Shown: positions 26,654-37,428 of the stretch, piece after piece | Layout of the letters: each line of letters begins with the position of its first letter | Numbering within the stretch: the first letter of the stretch is position 1 | Origin: Halobacillus massiliensis | GTDB taxonomy: Bacteria > Bacillota > Bacilli > Bacillales > Halobacillaceae | DNA length: 64,000 nucleotides | Reading direction: 5' to 3' | NCBI RefSeq assembly: GCF_900166625.1 | Contig: NZ_LT800499.1 | Span: 3,445,702-3,509,701 of the forward strand | The notes under the pieces: generated by a model | Told to the model about the DNA's origin: nothing | Databases searched by the model: none | Seen by the model: the letters and a program-made list of their open reading frames with translations, nothing else | Position numbers and translations under genes: made by a program

Positions 26654-26901
26654 CAAAAATTCCAAATGGTTCCTCATATTTTTTTTGGAAATGTACTGGT
26701 TAAGATTATTCATAGATAGGACAAATGAACGAGTTTTAAAAGGATTTGCAGAAGGAAATATACAATTTAGTGATTGAACAAACCATATTAGGGTATGGAG
26801 TAATAATTGTAATAGGAAAGGAGACAGTTTTGAAAAGTTAAAATCTTTGGTAAAATCATGCTATAGAAATATAACTTACATAGATAAGGAGAGGGTCGAT
26901 T

Positions 26902-28497
26902 ATGGACGAGGAGAAAAAGAAGAAAAGACTCAAATTTATGAACAGTGTGTTTTGGGTTTCTTTCATTATTGTCTTCTTATTCGCATTATGGGGCGGCCTG
27001 GCCCCGCAGCAACTTGGCGAACAGGCAACTTATATTTATGATTTCATTGCCGGTACCTTTGGGTGGTTTTATCTAGCGTTTGTACTTTTCCTCATCATCT
27101 TCAATTTTTATCTTGCCTTTAGTAAATACGGAAGAATCCGTCTCGGCGGTGATGATACCAGACCGAAATATCCGTTGTTCACATGGATTGCCATGCTGTT
27201 CAGCTGTGGATTCGGTGTAAGTATCGTATTCTGGGGCGTTGCCGAACCGATGACGCACTTTGGAAGTCCTCCTCCATTTGATCCTTCTGTTGAAGCAGGA
27301 ACTGCAGAAGCTGCACGCACAGCGATGTGGAATGCCTTCTTTAACAATGGCATTCACCAGTGGGCCTCCTTCACCTTCGTAGGACTTGCTATTTCCTGGT
27401 TTATTTATCGTCAGGATGAAAGAAGCATGATCAGTGATACGATGAATAACGTTATCGGAAGCAGTGGGAAAAAGCCGCTTCGCAACACAATTGATATCAT
27501 AGCCATTATCGCGACAGTCATGGGAGTTGCCACTACATTAGGTTTAAGTGTTCTTCAAATTAATAGTGGGCTTGGCAGCGTATTTAACCTGCCAACAGGA
27601 GCAACAACCCAGCTGCTTATTGTCATCGCCATGTTTATCTTTTTCTCTATATCTGCCTTATCCGGCTTAGACAGAGGAATTAAATACTTAAGTAACACGA
27701 ACTTAGCTTTAGCTCTTATTCTTATGGTAGTTGTGATCATCATTGGTCCTACACAATTTATCTTGGAAAGTATTACAATGGGAATGGGAGATTACTTACA
27801 GAACTTCTTTGAGGCAAGCTTAAGAATGGACAGCTATACTGAAGGTTCATGGGTACAGGATTGGCCGATTTATTACTGGGCATGGACGATCGCCTGGTCC
27901 CCATTTGTCGGTATGTTCGTTGCCCGAATTTCCCGAGGACGTACTGTTCGTGAATTTGTCCTTGGTGTTATGGTCGCTCCCCCGATGATCGGTATCGTTT
28001 GGATCGGGATTTTCGGCGGCACCGCCATGCACCTCGATTTGTTCCAGGGAACAGATATTGCATCGGCCGTAGCTCAGGATCCGACAACTGCACTATTCAG
28101 TATGCTGGACAACCTTCAGCTCGGCTGGCTTTTATCCATCCTGTCCATCTGCCTGCTGTTTACTTTCTTAGTCACATCGGCTGACTCGGCAACATTCGTA
28201 CTCGGTATGATGTCCACAAATGGGGATCAAAACCCATCAGCTGTTATCAAAATGATCTGGGGTACATTAATCGCTGCCCTTGCTATCATTCTTATTATCA
28301 GCGCAGGATTGGAAGGGCTGCAGACCGCGTCACTCATTGGTGCCCTGCCGTTCGCCGTCGTCCTGTTTGTCGCCGCAATCTCGCTATTGAAATCTATTCG
28401 GGAAGACTATAAAGAAACCCGACGTGCGAGAGAAGAAGAACGGCAGCGGAGAATCCAGGAGCAAATTGAAAGTTACAATTCTGAAAATGGAAATTAA
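26902..28497 (+). CDS. BCCT-family glycine betaine/choline transporter (OpuD-like)
   Basis: 531 residues with about twelve membrane segments. The BCCT signature region is visible: the Trp-rich YYWAWTIAWSPFVGMFVARIS near 320-340, followed by RGRTVREFVLGV. Further family marks are FWGVAEPM near 112 and NNGIHQWASF near 152. It is a Na+ (or H+)-coupled uptake system for betaine-type osmolytes. A charged C-terminal tail (RRAREEERQRRIQEQ) fits the osmosensing tails of this family. ATG is preceded by AAGGAGAGG. It is divergent from the nas operon and monocistronic, ending at its own terminator. A weak extended -10 (TGGTAAAAT) lies near 26848. Confidence 0.9.
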   Translation: MDEEKKKKRLKFMNSVFWVSFIIVFLFALWGGLAPQQLGEQATYIYDFIAGTFGWFYLAFVLFLIIFNFYLAFSKYGRIRLGGDDTRPKYPLFTWIAMLFSCGFGVSIVFWGVAEPMTHFGSPPPFDPSVEAGTAEAARTAMWNAFFNNGIHQWASFTFVGLAISWFIYRQDERSMISDTMNNVIGSSGKKPLRNTIDIIAIIATVMGVATTLGLSVLQINSGLGSVFNLPTGATTQLLIVIAMFIFFSISALSGLDRGIKYLSNTNLALALILMVVVIIIGPTQFILESITMGMGDYLQNFFEASLRMDSYTEGSWVQDWPIYYWAWTIAWSPFVGMFVARISRGRTVREFVLGVMVAPPMIGIVWIGIFGGTAMHLDLFQGTDIASAVAQDPTTALFSMLDNLQLGWLLSILSICLLFTFLVTSADSATFVLGMMSTNGDQNPSAVIKMIWGTLIAALAIILIISAGLEGLQTASLIGALPFAVVLFVAAISLLKSIREDYKETRRAREEERQRRIQEQIESYNSENGN

Positions 28498-28500
28498 TCT

Positions 28501-28538
28501 AAAAAGCAGCGTTTCCTCTTTAGGAAACGCTGCTTTTT
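28501..28538 (+). terminator. Terminator of the BCCT transporter gene
   Basis: Perfect stem AAAAAGCAGCGTTTCC / GGAAACGCTGCTTTTT with a six-base loop, beginning four bases after the stop codon. Confidence 0.9.
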
Positions 28539-28583
28539 AAATTAATTTCAATCTTATTTGGTTACTTCAATTGGTTCCTTTCT

Positions 28584-28871
28584 TCACTTTCTTTGTTTTC
28601 TTTCACGTCTAATGCCGAGATTGCTGCAGGCGTCTTTAACGTATTGTTGATTAAAAATTCCTTGTAAGAGTTGTATTACCTCAGAAAAACCAAAGAAAAA
28701 TATCCCTATACCTAGACAATTAATAAAAATCATTAATCCAATAATCTCTTGTAAAGATTCTAATTCAATAAAGTATTCACTTGTGCCAAAATATATTCCT
28801 GCAACAATACCAACAGCTATAACTATTGCTCCAAAGATAAAAAGTAAAGAGACTATACGATTTTGTTTCAC
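28584..28871 (-). CDS. Small two-helix membrane protein, unknown function
   Basis: 95 residues with two hydrophobic helices (about 8-28 and 43-66) joined by an acidic link (ELESLQE), and a basic C-terminal tail (RRERKQRK). GTG start with AAGGGGGAG upstream, so translation is plausible. I do not recognise the family. It stands alone between the BCCT gene and an ABC exporter operon with AT-rich flanks. Confidence 0.5.
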   Translation of the reverse strand: MKQNRIVSLLFIFGAIVIAVGIVAGIYFGTSEYFIELESLQEIIGLMIFINCLGIGIFFFGFSEVIQLLQGIFNQQYVKDACSNLGIRRERKQRK

Positions 28872-29020
28872 AGCTACTCCCCCTTACTATGATAAATATA
28901 TTATTCATCACTCGGAAAAATATCACTTTTTATACCAAATAATATTTAGCCGTTTAGGTTTTCTTCCATCGGAGAGTGCCTTCTGACTCTATAATCTATA
29001 ACTATAAATGAGAGGGTTCT

Positions 29021-29848
29021 CTACTTCTTATTTCTATATAAATACATCGTAAGCGGAGCAAAAATAACGAGAAAAACTGCCGAAGAAAGGAATACCCATC
29101 CGATTGCTTCAGCCGTCACATTTCCATGCATAAAGCCTCTTACGGCATTAACAAGCAGGGATATAGGATTCACATCTACAAAACCTTCAAGCCAGGAAGG
29201 TAACGTCTGTGGATCTACAAATACATTACTTACAAAGGTGAGAGGAAAGAGCACCATAAAACTGACCATCATAAGAGACTTTTCGGATCTCATTATGATC
29301 CCAAGCGTCGTCCACACCCAAGATAAGCAGAAACAAAAGATTAAAATCATTCCAACAGCACCGATAACCCCAAGAAAGCCTCCTTCTGGACGAAAGCCCA
29401 GGATAAAACCGAGAGTAAGCATAATAAGCGAAGCTCCGGAGTAGCGGATCATATCTACTAACAGGGCTCCGACGAGAGCAGACGGCAGCCATATCGGCAG
29501 TGTCCTAAAGCGATCAAAAATCCCTTTACGTATATCGTTATTTAAATCAATTCCCGTATACATTGTAATTTGGGACACAGTCATCACAAGAATACCCGGA
29601 AGGAGAAATTGTAAATATTCACTAGTAGAGCCGGCAATGGCTCCTCCAAACAGGTACGTAAACATAAGCAGAAAGATGACAGGAAATACCGTGACATCAA
29701 ACAGCTGCTCCGGCACATGTTTTATCCTGAGGAGTGCTCTTGATGAAAAGGTCAAAGAAGTCGTCAGTGCTGAGGGACGCTCTGGGCGCTTCCTTGAGGT
29801 AATGGCTTTACGCAATTGCTCTTCCCTAATGTCATTTGGCTGACTCAT
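29021..29848 (-). CDS. ABC-2 type permease (DrrB-like)
   Basis: 275 residues with about six membrane segments. The family region FLLPGILVMTVSQITMYTG near 83-100 is followed by a short amphipathic stretch (DIRKGIFDRFRTLPI) typical of daunorubicin-resistance-type permeases. It forms an exporter with the ATPase encoded by the upstream gene, which it overlaps by 4 bp. The exported substrate, drug or lipid-like, is unknown. Confidence 0.85.
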   Translation of the reverse strand: MSQPNDIREEQLRKAITSRKRPERPSALTTSLTFSSRALLRIKHVPEQLFDVTVFPVIFLLMFTYLFGGAIAGSTSEYLQFLLPGILVMTVSQITMYTGIDLNNDIRKGIFDRFRTLPIWLPSALVGALLVDMIRYSGASLIMLTLGFILGFRPEGGFLGVIGAVGMILIFCFCLSWVWTTLGIIMRSEKSLMMVSFMVLFPLTFVSNVFVDPQTLPSWLEGFVDVNPISLLVNAVRGFMHGNVTAEAIGWVFLSSAVFLVIFAPLTMYLYRNKK

Positions 29849-30798
29849 TTCTTCTCCTCCGCTTTCTCTCCTGTTAATGTTAGAAAAACTTCATCAAGAC
29901 TCGGCTTTCCTAAGGAAAAATCACTAACTCGTATGTTTTCATTTGTGAGGTCTCCTAAAGCTTTAGCAACTAGGGAAGCATCACTTACTTGTACCGTCAA
30001 AGCGCCTCCTTCAGGGGGTGAATGTATGGAAGTCTGAAGCTTCTCCTGAAGAATGTGGATCGCTCGCTCTTGCTGATCTGAGTCATCCAGCTGTACGTGA
30101 AGTGTTCCTGCTCCAACCGATGCTTTCAATTCACGGCTCGTACCTTCTGCAATAATTTTCCCTTTATTGATTACTGCAATTCTTTCAGCGAGCTGATCAG
30201 CTTCTTCGAGGTACTGTGTTGTTAATAATACGGTTGTTCCCGCCTTAACCAATGTTCGGATAATTTCCCAAACCTGATTGCGGCTTCTAGGATCAAGTCC
30301 GGTTGTAGGTTCATCGAGGAAAAGAAGATCCGGAGTAGAAATAAGGCTTGCCGCAATATCGATCCGGCGCCGCATACCTCCAGAATATTTTTTTACTTGT
30401 TTTTTAGCTGCTTCTCCAAGACCAAAAGCCACAAGCAATTCATTGGCTCGCACTTTAGCTTCCTTCCGGGAATAGCCTGCGAGCTTGGAGAGAATGACGA
30501 GGTTCTCCATACCCGTTAAATCCTCATCAATTGAAGCATATTGTCCTGTTAAACTTATGCGCTCCCGAACTTTTCCTGCTTCTGAAACAATATGATGACC
30601 AAAGATGTGAGCTTCTCCTCCATCCGGCTGCAGCAGTGTGGCAAGCATTCGAATCGTCGTAGTCTTACCCGCTCCATTTGGCCCAAGGAACCCGTAGACC
30701 ATCCCTTTTGGAATCGAAAGATCGACACCATCTACAGCACGCTGATCGCCAAATACTTTAACAAGCCCTTTAGCTTTAATAGCATATTCATTCGTCAT
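29845..30798 (-). CDS. ABC transporter ATP-binding protein (DrrA-like)
   Basis: 317 residues from the ATG at 30798, which has AGAGGGTGA upstream; the frame extends further but without a ribosome site. Walker A is GPNGAGKTTT near 40, the signature is YSGGMRRR near 135, Walker B is LLFLDEPTTGLD near 158, and the switch segment TTQYLEEADQL has the Q typical of the DrrA group. A C-terminal domain of about 90 residues matches the DrrA extension. It energises the permease encoded next. Both are probably one export unit. Confidence 0.88.
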   Translation of the reverse strand: MTNEYAIKAKGLVKVFGDQRAVDGVDLSIPKGMVYGFLGPNGAGKTTTIRMLATLLQPDGGEAHIFGHHIVSEAGKVRERISLTGQYASIDEDLTGMENLVILSKLAGYSRKEAKVRANELLVAFGLGEAAKKQVKKYSGGMRRRIDIAASLISTPDLLFLDEPTTGLDPRSRNQVWEIIRTLVKAGTTVLLTTQYLEEADQLAERIAVINKGKIIAEGTSRELKASVGAGTLHVQLDDSDQQERAIHILQEKLQTSIHSPPEGGALTVQVSDASLVAKALGDLTNENIRVSDFSLGKPSLDEVFLTLTGEKAEEKK

Positions 30799-30885
30799 TT
30801 TTTTCACCCTCTGCTTTTTTTTAAAATCAAATAAGAGTATGTACACCTAAACGAACTATTCCTCTCTTAAATGCTAGTATTCCCC

Positions 30886-31244
30886 TTATTCTAAGAGTTC
30901 ATAAAATACAATTCGATTACCGAAGGGATCGCCTACCCTTATTTCACGAGTATTCCAAGGAGTGGGTTCCATGCCGGGAGGGCGAATTTGTATTGTTTTA
31001 CAGTGAGGTTTTCATGAAGGGAAGAAAGGTTTTCACCATTCTGACAGAGGAACCTGGACAGGCTTCCCCATGATTCTCAGAAAGATGGATTTTACAGCTG
31101 CCCTGAGATTTGCACGTCTAAACAAACTTATGCTCCCAACCTACTTCAAACCCTAAAAAAATTAAATAAAACTCTTTTACCTTGTCCACATCAAACATAT
31201 GGAAAACGGGTGTTGAATTTTTTAATTTTGGAGATGTCATTCAT
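30886..31244 (-). pseudogene. Decayed glyoxalase/VOC-family gene
   Basis: Minus-strand pieces read as a typical VOC-superfamily protein of about 119 residues if frames are switched: STPVFHMFDVDKVKEFYL, GFEVGWEH, then SCKIHLSENHGEACPGSSVR, HENLT, KQYKF, and finally PGMEPTPWNTREI and VGDPFGNRIVFYELLE before TAA. At least four lesions separate them: an extra A in an A run near codon 9, an in-frame TAG with lost codons near the middle, and two further frameshifts. The intact family is related to bleomycin-resistance-like and glyoxalase proteins. The stretch 31245-31332 shows nothing else. Confidence 0.85.
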
Positions 31245-31332
31245 TTGCCCTAAACGGTCTGTACTTACATTATATATTTCAGAAATTTTTTTTGGAAAGG
31301 TATTTTGAAACCAGATTTTTTAACAGCATAAG

Positions 31333-31365
31333 AAAACCGGCTGCTTATATAGCAGCCGGTTTTTA
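31333..31365. terminator. Hairpin terminator downstream of rlmD
   Basis: Stem AAAACCGGCTGC / GCAGCCGGTTTT with a seven-base loop. T runs follow on both strands, so it could end transcripts arriving from either side; rlmD ends 118 bp away on the minus strand. Confidence 0.65.
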
Positions 31366-31482
31366 AGTATCTATATAGGAAGAAAATGACCTGACTAGAA
31401 TATTATAGTGAGCTGCTTAAAAGGACCTTCTCCCCTGCTTCACTTTTATTCGTCCACGGACTCATCTCCAAATGAGTTTTAG

Positions 31483-32862
31483 TCACAATTTCTTTTCCAG
31501 CCATGTCACGCACTCCACGTGACTCGTCTGTGGAAACATATCCACAGGCTGAACCTCTTTCGTCTCATACCCACGTTCTTCAAGAACAGCTAAATCTCTT
31601 GCTAATGTCGATGGATTACAGGATACGTATACAATACGCTCCGGCTGCATATCCGTCATGGCATGCAGCAATTCTTCCTCACAGCCTTTACGCGGCGGGT
31701 CTACAACAATAACATCAGGCTCAAGGCCCTGCTTGCTCCACCACGGCATAAGCTTCTCAGCTTCTCCAACAAAGAACTCTGCATTTTCCATTTTGTTTAA
31801 TCGTGCATTTTTCTTCGCATCTGTCACAGCTTCAGGGACAATTTCCACACCGTATACTTTTTTTGCTTTTTGAGCAAGGAAAAGGGAGATTGTGCCAATG
31901 CCGCAATACGCATCAATAACGGTTTCGCCTCCGCGTAAATCGGCATATTTTAGAGCCTGATCATACAGCTTCTTCGTCTGAGTCGGGTTGACCTGATAAA
32001 ACGATTTTGGAGAGATCATGAACTTAATATCACCAATGGTATCGTAAATGTATTCTTCTCCATAGATAACGTGTGTTTCTCGGCCTAAGATGACATTCGT
32101 TCGTGCCGGGTTCACGTTATGAACGATTGATTTTACATTAGGGTAGGCATCACGAATTTTTTCTATCAGGGCTTCTTTATGAGGAAGCTTCTTCGTTTTC
32201 GTCACGAATACGATCATAATATCCTTTGTTTCCTGTCCTGTCCTTACCATTATATGCCTGAGGACCCCGCGGTGAGTCTCTTCATCGTATGCAGAAATGC
32301 CGAGATCTGTAGCAATACGGCGAACAGCTTCTACCATTCGATCGTTCATTTCATCCTGAATTAAACATGTATCTATATCAATGATATTATGGCTTCTCTT
32401 TTGATAAAACCCTGTCATCAGCTGACCGTCTTCTTTTTCTCCTACCGGTATTTGGACCTTATTGCGATAACGCCACGGATCGTCCATTCCGATCGTTTCA
32501 TGAACCGGGACGTCTTCCAAGTGGGCGATTTTTTTCATGGTATTCTTTACTTGGTTTTGCTTCATATCGAGCTGCATTTGATAGCTCATATGCTGAAGCT
32601 GGCAGCCTCCGCACTGGTAATAAACATCACATGGCGGCTCTATCCTGTGCTCGCTTTTTTCTATGACATTCAGCAATTTTCCGAACCCAAAGTTTTTCTT
32701 TACTTTCACTACTTTTACTTTTGCACGTTCGCCCGGCAAGCCATAAGGAACAAAAAGCGGGTAGCCGTCTATTTTTCCAACTCCGTTACCTTCATGAGTA
32801 AGATCCTCAAACTTAATTTCAATTGTTTTGTTTTTTTGTACAGGCGGTTTTGGTTTCGCCAT
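31483..32862 (-). CDS. rlmD: 23S rRNA (uracil-C5)-methyltransferase RlmD/RlmCD
   Basis: 459 residues. A TRAM domain occupies about 10-70 ([20 protein letters not shown]). [4Fe-4S]-type cysteines are seen in [11 protein letters not shown] near 78. The AdoMet motif [16 protein letters not shown] lies near 315, DPPRKGC near 390 and the catalytic [11 protein letters not shown] near 416. It forms m5U in 23S rRNA; in B. subtilis the homologue YefA acts at two sites. ATG is preceded by AAGGACGG. It lies after dgkB as in B. subtilis. Confidence 0.92.
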   Translation of the reverse strand: MAKPKPPVQKNKTIEIKFEDLTHEGNGVGKIDGYPLFVPYGLPGERAKVKVVKVKKNFGFGKLLNVIEKSEHRIEPPCDVYYQCGGCQLQHMSYQMQLDMKQNQVKNTMKKIAHLEDVPVHETIGMDDPWRYRNKVQIPVGEKEDGQLMTGFYQKRSHNIIDIDTCLIQDEMNDRMVEAVRRIATDLGISAYDEETHRGVLRHIMVRTGQETKDIMIVFVTKTKKLPHKEALIEKIRDAYPNVKSIVHNVNPARTNVILGRETHVIYGEEYIYDTIGDIKFMISPKSFYQVNPTQTKKLYDQALKYADLRGGETVIDAYCGIGTISLFLAQKAKKVYGVEIVPEAVTDAKKNARLNKMENAEFFVGEAEKLMPWWSKQGLEPDVIVVDPPRKGCEEELLHAMTDMQPERIVYVSCNPSTLARDLAVLEERGYETKEVQPVDMFPQTSHVECVTWLEKKL

Positions 32863-32913
32863 GATTCATCCGTCCTTTTTATTTATAACTGTCCAAAGCT
32901 TACAGTATTTATG

Positions 32914-32942
32914 AGAAAAACGCCACCGTTCAACGGCAGCGT
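32914..32942 (-). terminator. Terminator after dgkB
   Basis: Stem ACGCTGCCGT / ACGGTGGCGT (one mismatch) with loop TGA, followed by TTTTTC on the minus strand. Confidence 0.75.
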
Positions 32943-32950
32943 CTTTTAGT

Positions 32951-33868
32951 TTATTCGTTATCTTTTGTGGCTTCAGCAAATTTCTTCTTAGGCACAAAGA
33001 AGTCAATGTGCCGATAGAGGTTGACGAACTCTCCAGGGAGCATTCCGCCGAATTCTCCATCGATGTTCAGCTGCATTTTTTCATCTGTTTTTACTTTCAC
33101 ACGGCTCGCTGTCGTATGAATAAATTTAGGATGAGAGAGATGGTTTCCCTGTATGGCTAATGTAGCCAGTCTTACAAATTCAGCAATGTTCATTTTCTCA
33201 ATGATCATTAAATCAAACACTCCGTCGTTCATCTTGGCTTCAGGTGCAAGCTTCTCAAGTCCACCGACAGAATTTGTATTAGATACAAGGAACAGCATAA
33301 CCTCTCCCTTATAAATACGTCCGTCACATTCCATTTCCACATAAGTAGGGCGTATAGAAGGAAGCATTTCTATCCCTTTTAAATAATAAGCCAGCTGGCC
33401 AAGCACAGTCTTCAGTTTACTTGGTACTTCATATGAGACTTCGGTAATTTTTCCTCCACCGGCAATGTTCATAAAATAATGGCCATTGACACGGCCGATA
33501 TCTAAAGGTGTTGTAAAATTATCTAAAATGACGTCAACGGCTTGATGAATGTTTCTTGGTAGGCATAATGCCCTTGCAAAGTCATTTGTCGTCCCTACTG
33601 GAAGAATACCCAGCTTAGGAATGAACTCCTGCTCAGCAATTCCGTTTATGACTTCATTTATAGTACCGTCTCCGCCTGCAGCAACGACTACATCAAACTT
33701 TCTTTCCACAGCAAGTTTTGCTGCCTGTGTAGCGTCTCCGGCACATGTCGTCGCATGTGCGGACGTTTCATAACCAGCCTGTTCCAAACGCTGCAAAATA
33801 TCTGGAAGAACTTTTCTAAAGATCTCTCTTCCAGAGGTAGGATTATATATAATTCGGGCACGCTGCAT
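32951..33868 (-). CDS. dgkB: Diacylglycerol kinase DgkB
   Basis: 305 residues of the lipid-kinase (DAGK catalytic) family. The nucleotide-binding motif AAGGDGTINEVINGI lies near 62-76, LGILPVGTTNDFAR near 86, and a C-terminal NIDGEFGGMLP segment near 270. It phosphorylates diacylglycerol recycled from lipoteichoic acid synthesis. ATG follows GAGGGGG. It sits between gatB and rlmD, the conserved Bacillus order. Confidence 0.93.
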   Translation of the reverse strand: MQRARIIYNPTSGREIFRKVLPDILQRLEQAGYETSAHATTCAGDATQAAKLAVERKFDVVVAAGGDGTINEVINGIAEQEFIPKLGILPVGTTNDFARALCLPRNIHQAVDVILDNFTTPLDIGRVNGHYFMNIAGGGKITEVSYEVPSKLKTVLGQLAYYLKGIEMLPSIRPTYVEMECDGRIYKGEVMLFLVSNTNSVGGLEKLAPEAKMNDGVFDLMIIEKMNIAEFVRLATLAIQGNHLSHPKFIHTTASRVKVKTDEKMQLNIDGEFGGMLPGEFVNLYRHIDFFVPKKKFAEATKDNE

Positions 33869-33974
33869 ACTAAGACCCCCTCATCCATCGTCTCCAAATA
33901 CCATCATAGCTTGTGTCGTGTTATTTGGAAACTATTTAAATTAGAAACTTTTTGTTTTTTAACGGAAATGGTTA

Positions 33975-34043
33975 TCCATATAAAAAGCACGCACACTTTA
34001 GTACGTGCACTTTATATGGACGGAGAGAGGCTCTCCTCCGTCC
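33975..34043. terminator. Twin hairpins between gatB and dgkB
   Basis: One hairpin (TCCATATAAA / TTTATATGGA with inner GCACG/CGTGC, 33975-34020) gives CGTGCTTTTT on the minus strand and can end the gatCAB transcript. A second (GGACGGAG / CTCCGTCC, 34018-34042) carries its T run on the plus strand. Confidence 0.6.
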
Positions 34044-34048
34044 TATTT

Positions 34049-35479
34049 TTATCTTTGTTCCATTTCTTCTAAAATGATTTTGTTTACCATAGGTGGGTTT
34101 GCTTGTCCTTTTGTTTGTTTCATTACCTGTCCGACAAGAAAACCAAGGGCTTTATCTTTTCCGTTCTTATAATCTTCAATAGATTGCTGGTTGTTATCAA
34201 GGATTCCTGTAATAATTTCACGAAGCTGCCCTTCATCTGAAATTTGTACAAGTCCTTTATCTTTAACGATCTTATCAGGATCGCCGCCTTTTTCTACGAG
34301 ATCGCCAAAGACTTTCTTAGCAATTTTAGAAGAGATCGTGCCATCCTCGATCAGCTTAATCAATTTAGCCAGCCCTTCAGGTGTTAAGGCAAGGTCGCTG
34401 AACTCTTTATAATGCTTGTTCATGTAAGCAGACACTTCACCCATCAGCCAGTTGGAAGCCTGTTTAACATCGCCGCCGGCTGCGATCGTCTCTTCATAGA
34501 AATCGGACATTTCTTTATTGTTTGTAAGAACCATCGCATCATACGCTGGAAGACCAAGTTCTTCAATGTAACGCTTCTTCCTTGCATCCGGAAGCTCAGG
34601 AATTTGGCTGTAAATCCGGTCTTTCCACGCTTCATCAATATGAAGAGGGACAAGATCCGGCTCCGGGAAGTAACGGTAATCGTCTGAACCTTCTTTGACA
34701 CGCATTAGAATCGTTTCTTTCGTCTGTTCATCATAACGGCGTGTTTCCTGAAGGATTTCTCCTCCAGCCAGAAGAACTTTTTCCTGACGTGTTTCTTCAA
34801 ACTCAAGACCTTTCTGCACGAAAGAGAAAGAGTTTAAGTTTTTAAGCTCTGTTTTCGTTCCAAACTCTTCTTGGCCAATTGGTCGAAGGGAAAGGTTCGC
34901 ATCACATCTTAGAGAGCCTTCTTCCATTTTACAGTCAGAAACACCCGTATATTGAATGATGTTTTTTAAAGCCTCTAAGTAAGCATATGCCTCTTTAGGA
35001 GAGCGGATGTCTGGCTCTGATACGATTTCTACAAGCGGTGTACCCTGACGGTTATAGTCGACAAGCGAGTATCCGTCATCACTGTGCGTCAGCTTTCCGG
35101 CATCCTCTTCCATGTGAAGACGGGTAATGCCGATGCGTTTCTTCACACCGTCAACATCGATATCAATATACCCATTTTCACCGATCGGCTTATCGAATTG
35201 AGAAATTTGATAAGCTTTCGGATTATCGGGATAGAAATAATTTTTACGATCGAACTTAGTGTCTGTCGCGATTTCACAGTTAAGCGCCATCGCCGCTTTC
35301 ATAGCGAAATTTACTGCTTCTTCATTTAATACCGGCAGAACTCCTGGATAGCCCAGGTCAATCGGGTTTACGTTTGTATTGGGATCATCGCCGAACATAT
35401 TCGGAGAAGGACTAAAGATCTTAGAATTCGTCTTTAATTCTACGTGGACTTCAAGTCCGATTATTGTTTCAAAATTCAT
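34049..35479 (-). CDS. gatB: Asp-tRNA(Asn)/Glu-tRNA(Gln) amidotransferase subunit B
   Basis: 476 residues, full length. It starts [13 protein letters not shown], the family hallmark. [21 protein letters not shown] near 31 and the [17 protein letters not shown] region near 148 belong to the cradle domain. The C-terminal YqeY-like tail binds tRNA. It channels the misacylated tRNA to the amidotransfer reaction with GatA and GatC. TAATG overlap with gatA, with GGAGGTG as the ribosome site inside the gatA end. Confidence 0.96.
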   Translation of the reverse strand: MNFETIIGLEVHVELKTNSKIFSPSPNMFGDDPNTNVNPIDLGYPGVLPVLNEEAVNFAMKAAMALNCEIATDTKFDRKNYFYPDNPKAYQISQFDKPIGENGYIDIDVDGVKKRIGITRLHMEEDAGKLTHSDDGYSLVDYNRQGTPLVEIVSEPDIRSPKEAYAYLEALKNIIQYTGVSDCKMEEGSLRCDANLSLRPIGQEEFGTKTELKNLNSFSFVQKGLEFEETRQEKVLLAGGEILQETRRYDEQTKETILMRVKEGSDDYRYFPEPDLVPLHIDEAWKDRIYSQIPELPDARKKRYIEELGLPAYDAMVLTNNKEMSDFYEETIAAGGDVKQASNWLMGEVSAYMNKHYKEFSDLALTPEGLAKLIKLIEDGTISSKIAKKVFGDLVEKGGDPDKIVKDKGLVQISDEGQLREIITGILDNNQQSIEDYKNGKDKALGFLVGQVMKQTKGQANPPMVNKIILEEMEQR

Positions 35480-36948
35480 TAGCGCGCACCTCCAAGGGAC
35501 GGGCGTTGTTTATGGAAATCAGTAGCCTGTTCAAAAGCATGAGCTGCACGGTAAACACTCTTTTCATCAAAGTGGCGGCCGATAATCTGCAAGCCAATCG
35601 GCAGACCGTCAGAAGAGAACCCGCAAGGCACTGAAATCCCCGGCACTCCAGCCAGGTTAACTGGAATCGTTAAAATATCGTTGGCATACATCGTTAATGG
35701 ATCATCAATCTTTTCTCCGACTTTAAAAGCAGGAGTTGGCGTTGTCGGTCCAATAATGACATCATAATCTTCAAGAACTTTTTCGAAGTCTTCTTTAATA
35801 AGAGTTCGAACCTGCTGGGCTTTTTTATAGTAAGCATCATAGTAACCGGAGCTTAACGCAAACGTTCCAAGCATGATTCGGCGCTTCACTTCATCGCCAA
35901 AGCCTTCTGCACGGGAGTTTTTAAACATATCGATCATTGTTCCAGCATCTTCTGTACGCTTGCCGTACCGTACACCGTCAAAACGGGCAAGGTTGGCAGA
36001 TGCTTCAGAAGAGGAAAGCAGGTAATAAGTGGCTACTGCATACTTAGAATGCGGCAGGGATACTTCTTCCCATGTCGCTCCCAGCTCTTCATATTTTTTC
36101 AAGGCAGACTGAACCGCTTCTTTCACTTCTGGAGTTACCCCTTCGCCAAGGTATTCCTTCGGTACAGCTATTTTTAAGCCTTTCACATCACCTGTTAAAG
36201 CTTCTGTGTATTTTGGAACCTCTACATCCGCGGAAGTAGAGTCCATGCGGTCATATCCGGCAATGGTTTCAAGCAGATAGGCATTATCTTCTACAGAACG
36301 GGTAATCGGTCCAATCTGATCCAGAGAGGATGCGAAAGCAATAAGACCGAAACGGGAAACACGGCCATACGTCGGTTTCAGTCCAACAACACCACAAAAG
36401 GCAGCGGGCTGACGGATCGAACCTCCTGTATCTGATCCAAGGGAGAATGGAACTTCGCCTGCTGCTACAGCTGCAGCTGAGCCGCCGCTTGAGCCGCCGG
36501 GAACATAGTCGGTATTCCATGGATTACGAGTGCCGTCATAGCTTGAGTTCTCATTTGAAGAACCCATAGCAAACTCGTCCATATTCAATTTACCAATCGT
36601 TACAGATTTAGCTTCATTCAGCTTTTGTACAACTGTTGCATCGTAAAGCGGATCTGTAAAGTTATCTAAAAACTGACTGGCAGCGGTCGTCCGCAGCCCT
36701 TTCGTTACGATGTTGTCCTTTACTCCAATTGGAAGACCGAAAAGTTTTGCCGCTTCTTCTCCGCGCTTTTCATCCAATTCAGCTGCTTGCTTAAGTGCAG
36801 CTTCTTTATTTAATGTAAGGAAAGCTTTGACATGAGCGTCAACTTCCTCAATTCGCTGATAGGATTCCTTCACAAGATCTGTAACAGTGATCTCCTTGCT
36901 ATGTAGCTTTTCTGTCAGTTCTCTTAAAGAATTTTCAAATAAAGACAT
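35479..36948 (-). CDS. gatA: Asp-tRNA(Asn)/Glu-tRNA(Gln) amidotransferase subunit A
   Basis: 489 residues of the amidase-signature family. The Ser-cisSer-Lys triad is visible: the lysine in GVKDNIV near 77, [15 protein letters not shown] near 150-164 and [12 protein letters not shown] near 172. It releases ammonia from glutamine and passes it to the aminoacyl-tRNA site on GatB. It follows gatC by 12 bp with AGGGAGG-type spacing. Confidence 0.96.
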   Translation of the reverse strand: MSLFENSLRELTEKLHSKEITVTDLVKESYQRIEEVDAHVKAFLTLNKEAALKQAAELDEKRGEEAAKLFGLPIGVKDNIVTKGLRTTAASQFLDNFTDPLYDATVVQKLNEAKSVTIGKLNMDEFAMGSSNENSSYDGTRNPWNTDYVPGGSSGGSAAAVAAGEVPFSLGSDTGGSIRQPAAFCGVVGLKPTYGRVSRFGLIAFASSLDQIGPITRSVEDNAYLLETIAGYDRMDSTSADVEVPKYTEALTGDVKGLKIAVPKEYLGEGVTPEVKEAVQSALKKYEELGATWEEVSLPHSKYAVATYYLLSSSEASANLARFDGVRYGKRTEDAGTMIDMFKNSRAEGFGDEVKRRIMLGTFALSSGYYDAYYKKAQQVRTLIKEDFEKVLEDYDVIIGPTTPTPAFKVGEKIDDPLTMYANDILTIPVNLAGVPGISVPCGFSSDGLPIGLQIIGRHFDEKSVYRAAHAFEQATDFHKQRPSLGGAR

Positions 36949-36960
36949 AAGTGTCCCTCC

Positions 36961-37251
36961 TTATTCCAAGATAGATGGTACTTTAAATTGACCATCCTGC
37001 TGATCTGGTGCGTTTTTCAGAGCGTCTTCTTTCTCAATCCATTTCTTAGGCTCGTCTTTACGCATGACATTTTTAATATCCAATACGTGTGTTGTAGGTT
37101 TAACACCTTCTGTATCCAGTTCATTTAATTGTTCTGCATACGTAATGATATCGTCCAGCTGTTTTGTAAACATATCGGCTTCTTCTTCGGTGATAGCTAA
37201 GCGTGCCAAATGAGCCACATGTTTAACCTCTTCTTTGCTAATACGAGACAT
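36961..37251 (-). CDS. gatC: Asp-tRNA(Asn)/Glu-tRNA(Gln) amidotransferase subunit C
   Basis: 96 residues from the ATG at 37251, which has GGAGGT seven bases upstream; the frame continues upstream but without support. The typical N-terminus [18 protein letters not shown] and the DEP segment near 74 are present. GatC stabilises GatA and links it to GatB. First gene of the gatCAB operon. Confidence 0.95.
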   Translation of the reverse strand: MSRISKEEVKHVAHLARLAITEEEADMFTKQLDDIITYAEQLNELDTEGVKPTTHVLDIKNVMRKDEPKKWIEKEDALKNAPDQQDGQFKVPSILE

Positions 37252-37285
37252 GTTGTTACCTCCATTTGTTCTTACATAATATATG

Positions 37286-37315
37286 ATCATACCAAAAATC
37301 TGTTTTCATACGCAA
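37286..37315 (-). promoter_or_regulatory. Promoter of gatCAB
   Basis: Minus-strand TTGCGT (37310-37315), an 18-bp spacer and an extended -10 TGGTATGAT (TATGAT at 37286-37291), about 35 bp upstream of the gatC start. Confidence 0.55.
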
Positions 37316-37428
37316 CGTACGGTAATACACCTCTCCTATAATAACATAAAGGAGGATGGCGGGGGAAATGGTGAGAGCCAAGTTTCAGATGAAAAGTTGC
37401 TGGTAATACAGAAAGAAAATATCATTTA

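Noticed and set aside
26836-26850. Very short TTG-initiated frame behind AAAGGAG upstream of the BCCT gene, as a leader peptide
   Set aside because: Only three codons with no attenuator structure next to it; most likely chance.
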